A stretch of DNA of 64,000 bases from Bacteroidales bacterium (lineage in GTDB: Bacteria > Bacteroidota > Bacteroidia > Bacteroidales > F082), in assembly GCA_024710405.1 (NCBI GenBank), contig JANJUV010000020.1, positions 248,001-312,000 of the forward strand. The letters are read 5' to 3'. The position numbers and the translations under genes are program-made. The notes under the pieces were generated by a model. The model was not told the origin of the DNA. It did not search any database and saw only the letters and a program-made list of their open reading frames with translations. Shown here in pieces: positions 59,581 through 64,000 of this stretch. Numbering within the stretch: position 1 is the stretch's first letter; every line of letters starts with the position of its first letter.

Positions 59581-61425
59581 ATGACGAATGAACTGCGCTT
59601 AACCGACTGGTTGCCAACTACACGAAAAGAAATGGAGTTGCGTGGATGGGACAGACCCGATGTGGTACTGATCACCGGCGATGCCTATGTGGACCACCCT
59701 GCCTTTGGAGCCGCCGTAATCGGCAGGCTTGCCGAAAAGGAAGGCTTCAGGGTAGCCATCATCGCCCAACCCAACTGGCAGGACGACCTGCGCGATTTCA
59801 ATAAATTCGGTCCTCCAAGGCTGTGCTTCGGCATCACATCAGGCAATATGGATTCGATGGTCAACCATTACACCGCCAACAAAAGACTGCGCTCAAACGA
59901 TGCCTACACCCCCGGCGGCAAAAGCGGCTTCAGACCCGATTACGCCACTGTGGTTTATAGCCGCATCGTCAGGAAAATGTTTCCCGAAAGTCCGGTCATC
60001 ATAGGCGGGGTGGAAGCCTCGCTCAGGCGCGTCACGCACTACGACTACTGGTCCGACAGCCTGAAACCAACCATACTGCTCGATTCCGAAGCACATATTG
60101 GCGTCTATGGTATGGGCGAACTGGCCTTCATCGAATTGCTGCACCTGCTCGATCAGGGAATAACCGTCAATGAAATTGACCACGTCAGACAAACGTTTTT
60201 CCTTCGGCCAAAAAGACGGATCATGGAAAAGACAGCTGCGGGCGACATCCACTTAGCTTCGCACGAGGATTGCCTGCGCGACAAAAAAACCTATGCCGGC
60301 AATTTCAGACACATAGAGCAGGAGTCGAACAAAGCGCAGGCTGCCAGGCTTATACAGGACATCGGCGACACAAGACTCTACATCAATCCGCCTTATCCCA
60401 CCTTCACCGAAGAGCAGATTGATGCCTCTTTCGATCTTCCATACACCCGCATGCCCCATCCAAAATATGCCAAAAGAGGCACGATACCGGCCTATGAGAT
60501 GATACGTCATTCGGTGAACATGCACCGTGGTTGTTTCGGTGGCTGCAGTTTCTGTACCATTTCGGCCCATCAGGGCAAATTTGTGGCCAGCCGAAGCAAA
60601 AAATCAATCATGGCCGAGGTGGATCAAATCACAAAAATGAGCGACTTCAAAGGCTACATCAGCGATCTTGGCGGCCCTTCGGCCAATATGTACCGGATGA
60701 AAGGCATCCACCAGAAAATCTGCGACAACTGCCGAAGGCCCAGCTGTGTGTTTCCGAACATCTGCAGCAACCTCGACACCAATCATAAGCCCATGACGGA
60801 GATTTACCGCGAGGTGGACAATCATCCTGCGGTTAAAAAAGCCTTCGTCGGTTCAGGCTTGCGCTACGACCTTTTCCTGAGCGACGACCCGGAGAAAAGC
60901 AAGGCAATGGGATATGATGAATACCTGCAGCAGCTTGTTACGCGACACGTGAGCGGCAGGCTCAAAGTAGCCCCCGAACACACCTCCGAGCGCGTGCTTA
61001 AAGCCATGCGCAAACCTTCGTTTGCCCTGTTTCACAAGCTGAAGAAAAAATTCGACCAGATCAATGCCGAAACAGGCCTCAGGCAGCAGTTGATCCCGTA
61101 TTTCATTTCGAGCCATCCCGAAAGCACCCTTGAAGACATGGCACAATTGGCTGCCGACACGAGGGAGTTGGGATTCAGGCTCGAACAGGTGCAGGATTTC
61201 ACTCCCACGCCCATGACAGTGGCCACCGAAATCTACTATTCAGGCTACGACCCCTACACCCTCAAACCGGTGTTTACGGCAAAGAAAAAAACGGATAAAC
61301 TGGCACAGCAGAAGTTCTTCTTTTGGTACAAGAAAGAGAACCAACCCTGGATCAGACACGAACTGAACAAAATCAAACGTGACGACCTTGCACGTAAATT
61401 ATTGAACAACCAACGCAAAACATAA
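59581..61425 (+). CDS. ygiQ: YgiQ family radical SAM protein
   Basis: A 614-residue cytoplasmic protein of the UPF0313/YgiQ family. An N-terminal cobalamin-binding-like region (VVLITGDAYVDHPAFGAAVIGRLAE, about 28-52) precedes the radical SAM core. The 4Fe-4S site is C318, C322, C325 in CFGGCSFC. A second Cys group (CDNCRRPSCVFPNIC, about 381-395) may bind another cluster. The C-terminal part has QDFTPTPMTVATEIYYSGYDP. The reaction is unknown for the family. The stop overlaps the start of the following membrane protein by 1 base (TAATG), so they are coupled. Confidence 0.93.
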   Translation: MTNELRLTDWLPTTRKEMELRGWDRPDVVLITGDAYVDHPAFGAAVIGRLAEKEGFRVAIIAQPNWQDDLRDFNKFGPPRLCFGITSGNMDSMVNHYTANKRLRSNDAYTPGGKSGFRPDYATVVYSRIVRKMFPESPVIIGGVEASLRRVTHYDYWSDSLKPTILLDSEAHIGVYGMGELAFIELLHLLDQGITVNEIDHVRQTFFLRPKRRIMEKTAAGDIHLASHEDCLRDKKTYAGNFRHIEQESNKAQAARLIQDIGDTRLYINPPYPTFTEEQIDASFDLPYTRMPHPKYAKRGTIPAYEMIRHSVNMHRGCFGGCSFCTISAHQGKFVASRSKKSIMAEVDQITKMSDFKGYISDLGGPSANMYRMKGIHQKICDNCRRPSCVFPNICSNLDTNHKPMTEIYREVDNHPAVKKAFVGSGLRYDLFLSDDPEKSKAMGYDEYLQQLVTRHVSGRLKVAPEHTSERVLKAMRKPSFALFHKLKKKFDQINAETGLRQQLIPYFISSHPESTLEDMAQLAADTRELGFRLEQVQDFTPTPMTVATEIYYSGYDPYTLKPVFTAKKKTDKLAQQKFFFWYKKENQPWIRHELNKIKRDDLARKLLNNQRKT

Positions 61426-62261
61426 TGAGTGGTGACCCAGATAACATTCTCTCGCGCAAGCGGCTGTTGTGGTTGCTCATAAACTCACTTGCCCTTTCGG
61501 TAATGGCATATGTCTTTGTTTATATTGTTTCAGGGTTTTCGACACTGTATATTGCCTGGGATATGGATGTTCCCGGCCGGCTTTTTACGCGTCATATTGA
61601 GTTTTCTGTGCCATATGATTCGCCTTTGTGGACTAATGACACTATTGTGAGTGTTTTTCTGGCTTCGCCTTTTTCGTGCCTGTTCATCGGATTGATTAGT
61701 CTTGCTGTGTATCAGCTTATTCCAAGGGTTTCCATTTCGTCTCTGTTGTTTTTGGTATGGATGTTCCTTCATGCCTTCAACCTCAGTTTCGGGCTGATCA
61801 GCGAGGATCTGTTGCTGGGCGAAGGCATTGCACGGGTGGCCGATGCTTTTGGTTTCGATCTGGCTGTGGTGACACTGGCCATTGGATTTTCGACTTATTT
61901 TCTGATACGTTCGGGTATGTTTGCCGGGAGGCTTTTCTACAACCACCTTCATCTGCCGCTATCCGACAGCTTCGGCAAGCGCCTGAAGCTGTGGTTCTGG
62001 TGTTTTTTCCTGCCCTGGTTCGGAAGCTCGCTTTTGTTTCTCCTGCGCGACTTCAGTGGCATCAAGCCTAAAGACCTGGTGCTGACAGCCTTGCTTTTTC
62101 TGGCCATAGCAGCCATTCCTTTTGTCAGACCCGACAAGGTATCGCACACCATCTGCATGTTGCCCACAGAAAACAAAATGCTGATCAATCTGACACTCGG
62201 ACTGGTGTTTTTCCTCTTTTTTCATCTTTGGCTGAGGCACGGAATATTACTTGTTCCCTGA
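61425..62261 (+). CDS. Multi-spanning membrane protein of unknown function
   Basis: A 278-residue protein with about seven predicted helices (near 14-38, 75-99, 103-124, 144-161, 190-207, 217-234, 253-270). The first two are separated by a soluble loop of about 35 residues (WDMDVPGRLFTRHIEFSVPYDSPLW). I do not recognise a family. It begins on the last base of the ygiQ stop codon and must be translated with it. No catalytic motif is visible. Confidence 0.7.
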   Translation: MSGDPDNILSRKRLLWLLINSLALSVMAYVFVYIVSGFSTLYIAWDMDVPGRLFTRHIEFSVPYDSPLWTNDTIVSVFLASPFSCLFIGLISLAVYQLIPRVSISSLLFLVWMFLHAFNLSFGLISEDLLLGEGIARVADAFGFDLAVVTLAIGFSTYFLIRSGMFAGRLFYNHLHLPLSDSFGKRLKLWFWCFFLPWFGSSLLFLLRDFSGIKPKDLVLTALLFLAIAAIPFVRPDKVSHTICMLPTENKMLINLTLGLVFFLFFHLWLRHGILLVP

Positions 62262-62316
62262 ACGAACTTTGCAAAGCCTCTTTTTTTGTACTTTTATCCG
62301 TTCAAAAAGTATTACT

Positions 62317-64000
62317 ATGCTCAGAAAATTCACATTTGCTGCTCTTATAGCGGCTTGCACATTTGCTGTGCTTTTGCTGATGCCTCAGGGGCTGATGGCA
62401 CAGCGCGGCAAAAAGGTTGAAAAAGCTTCCGACAGCCTGAAGACTTCTCAGTTGTCGGGTTTGAAATGGCGCGGCATCGGCCCTGCCTTTGCCTCAGGGC
62501 GTATTGCCGATTTTGCCGTTAACCCTGCCAACCCTCATGAGTATTATGTGGGTGTGGCCTCGGGGCATATCTGGAAAACCGTGAACAACGGAACCACCTT
62601 TGAGCCGGTGTTCGACAATTACGGAACTTATTCCATTGGTGCGCTGGCGATGGATCCAAACAATCCCTTTGTAGTTTGGGCAGGCACTGGCGAAAACAAC
62701 CATCAGCGCGCTTTGGGCTACGGTAACGGGGTGTACAAAACCATTGACGGGGGCAAAAGCTGGACAAATATGGGGTTGAAAGACTCGCGACAGATCGGGA
62801 AGATACTGATTGACCCACGCAACAGCGATGTGGTTTATGTTGCTGCCGAAGGTTCTGTATGGGGCCCCGGGGGGGAGCGCGGACTGTATAAAACCATTGA
62901 TGGCGGCAAAAACTGGGAACGCATCCTCTTCATCAGCGAAAACACCGGAGTCAACCATCTGGCCTTCGACCCGCGCAACCCCGATGTGATCTATGCCACC
63001 AGCGAACAGCGCCGCAGACATGTGTTTACCAAGATCGGCGGCGGTCCCGAGTCGGCTGTGTACAAAACCACCGATGCCGGGAAAAACTGGCAGAAACTCA
63101 CCAACGGCCTGCCTTCGGGCCATGTGGGCGGAATGTGCATCGCCGTGTCGCCGGCAAACCCCGATTATGTGTACCTGATTGCGGAAGCCGCCAACGAGAG
63201 CGGCGGGTTCTTCCGCTCGGTTGACAGGGGCGCTTCGTGGAACAAAATGAACAGCTATTCGTCGAGCGGTCAATATTTCAATATTATCGTCTGCGACCCG
63301 ATTGATGCCGACAAAGTGTATTCACTTGACGTGGTTTCAAAAGTAACCTCCGACGGAGGCAAAACATGGCAAAATATTGGCCTCAACAAGCGCCATGTGG
63401 ACGACCATTGTATGTGGATCGACCCACGCGATACACGCCACTGGATGATTGGCGGTGATGGGGGTATATACGAGACATTTGATGACGGTGCCCATTTTCA
63501 GCACAAAACCAACCTGTCTGTGACACAATTCTACCGTGTGAATGTGGACAACACCAAACCTTTCTATTGGGTTTACGGCGGCACACAGGATAACCAGAGC
63601 ATGGGCGGCCCATCGCGCAATACCAGTTCCGAAGGAGTGAACAGCGGCGAATGGGTGGTCACCCTGGGTGGCGACGGATTCTGGCAGGCAATCGAACGCG
63701 ACAATACCGACATTGTGTATTCGGCCTATCAATACGGCAATATCTACCGTTTTGACAAGAAAAGCGGTGAGCAGTTGTTTATAAAACCTATACCCCGTAA
63801 GGACGAACTGCACTACCGCTGGAACTGGGATGCTCCTTTTTTCCTGAGTAACCACCACCCAACTACCCTTTACATGGCGGCCAACAAGGTGTTCAGAAGC
63901 GTTGACAGAGGAAGCAGCTGGGAAGTGATCAGCGATGACATCACACGCAATGAAGACCGCAATCAGTTTCCGGTGATGGGCAAATACTGGCCTTCGGATG
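62317..64000 (+). CDS. Secreted BNR/sortilin-like beta-propeller protein, 5' part
   Basis: The frame is open from ATG 62317 to the window end (561 codons seen). A signal peptide (MLRKFTFAALIAACTFAVLLLMPQGLMAQ) is followed by LKWRGIGPAFASGRIADFAVNPANP, the standard opening of Bacteroidota VPS10/sortilin-like glycosyl-hydrolase-annotated proteins. BNR/Asp-box elements recur about every 45-60 residues, such as GVYKTIDGGKSWTN, GLYKTIDGGKNWER, VYKTTDAGKNWQK and VFRSVDRGSSWEV. These make a large propeller of two domains. The family is often annotated as a glycosyl hydrolase, but activity is unproved. A TACTTTTA box lies at 62289-62296 with TTG at 62269. Confidence 0.88.
   Translation, partial: MLRKFTFAALIAACTFAVLLLMPQGLMAQRGKKVEKASDSLKTSQLSGLKWRGIGPAFASGRIADFAVNPANPHEYYVGVASGHIWKTVNNGTTFEPVFDNYGTYSIGALAMDPNNPFVVWAGTGENNHQRALGYGNGVYKTIDGGKSWTNMGLKDSRQIGKILIDPRNSDVVYVAAEGSVWGPGGERGLYKTIDGGKNWERILFISENTGVNHLAFDPRNPDVIYATSEQRRRHVFTKIGGGPESAVYKTTDAGKNWQKLTNGLPSGHVGGMCIAVSPANPDYVYLIAEAANESGGFFRSVDRGASWNKMNSYSSSGQYFNIIVCDPIDADKVYSLDVVSKVTSDGGKTWQNIGLNKRHVDDHCMWIDPRDTRHWMIGGDGGIYETFDDGAHFQHKTNLSVTQFYRVNVDNTKPFYWVYGGTQDNQSMGGPSRNTSSEGVNSGEWVVTLGGDGFWQAIERDNTDIVYSAYQYGNIYRFDKKSGEQLFIKPIPRKDELHYRWNWDAPFFLSNHHPTTLYMAANKVFRSVDRGSSWEVISDDITRNEDRNQFPVMGKYWPSD

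Overview
The window is chromosomal DNA of a Bacteroidota bacterium, probably Bacteroidales or a close relative; I cannot name a genus. Three things point there. Four secreted proteins carry type IX secretion (T9SS) C-terminal domains. Promoters follow the TTG / TAnnTTTG pattern of this phylum. Several families are typical of it, such as the propeller-LytS sensor kinase, FtsX-type two-permease ABC operons, and an SDR-type threonine dehydrogenase. No phage, IS element, CRISPR array or rRNA is seen.

Layout. 0-5.2 kb: the end of an unidentified gene, tRNA-Ala(GGC), thpR, a ROK kinase, a lipoprotein and two T9SS cargo proteins. 5.9-7.6 kb: a two-gene unit of DUF1858/DUF2249 and DUF438-hemerythrin-PAS proteins. 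7.7-8.6 kb: a gene-free island of short repeats. 8.6-13.6 kb: DEAD-box helicase, methyltransferase, Tag glycosylase and a secreted GH18 chitinase. 13.8-24.4 kb: a six-gene ABC export operon (adaptor, ATPase, two FtsX permeases, two small proteins), divergent from a sigma-54 response regulator and its kinase. 24.4-28.4 kb: a double ABC ATPase, ComF, a small MscS channel and a TSUP transporter. 28.6-35.8 kb: an exported phosphatase-fold protein, two YceI proteins, an OB-fold protein and a propeller kinase / LytTR regulator pair. 36-48 kb: housekeeping and redox genes (threonine dehydrogenase, cysS, SDR plus flavin reductase, a large hybrid kinase, an FNR-like flavoprotein, nitroreductase, a secreted EEP protein, a degenerate arginase-fold protein).

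48.2-57.8 kb is a denitrification island of two convergent operons. norC-norB-norQ-norD-norE-norF (plus strand) encodes a cytochrome-c-type NO reductase with its maturation factors. The minus-strand operon scdA/RIC - rrf2 - nirK - SUMF1-like - SCO encodes nitrosative repair, an Fe-S regulator, a Cu nitrite reductase fused to cytochrome c, and likely accessory or copper-delivery proteins. Together they would take nitrite through NO to N2O; no nosZ is present. The two operon promoters share a palindromic motif, GACAAAnATnTC, near -40, which suggests common control.

58.0-59.0 kb holds two neighbouring small secreted paralogs built from a 32-residue repeat with the core (I/V)xDIPF(D/S)T. This is the least explained coding signal here. 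59.6-64 kb: YgiQ radical SAM protein, a coupled membrane protein, and the 5' part of a secreted BNR/sortilin-like propeller protein running off the window.
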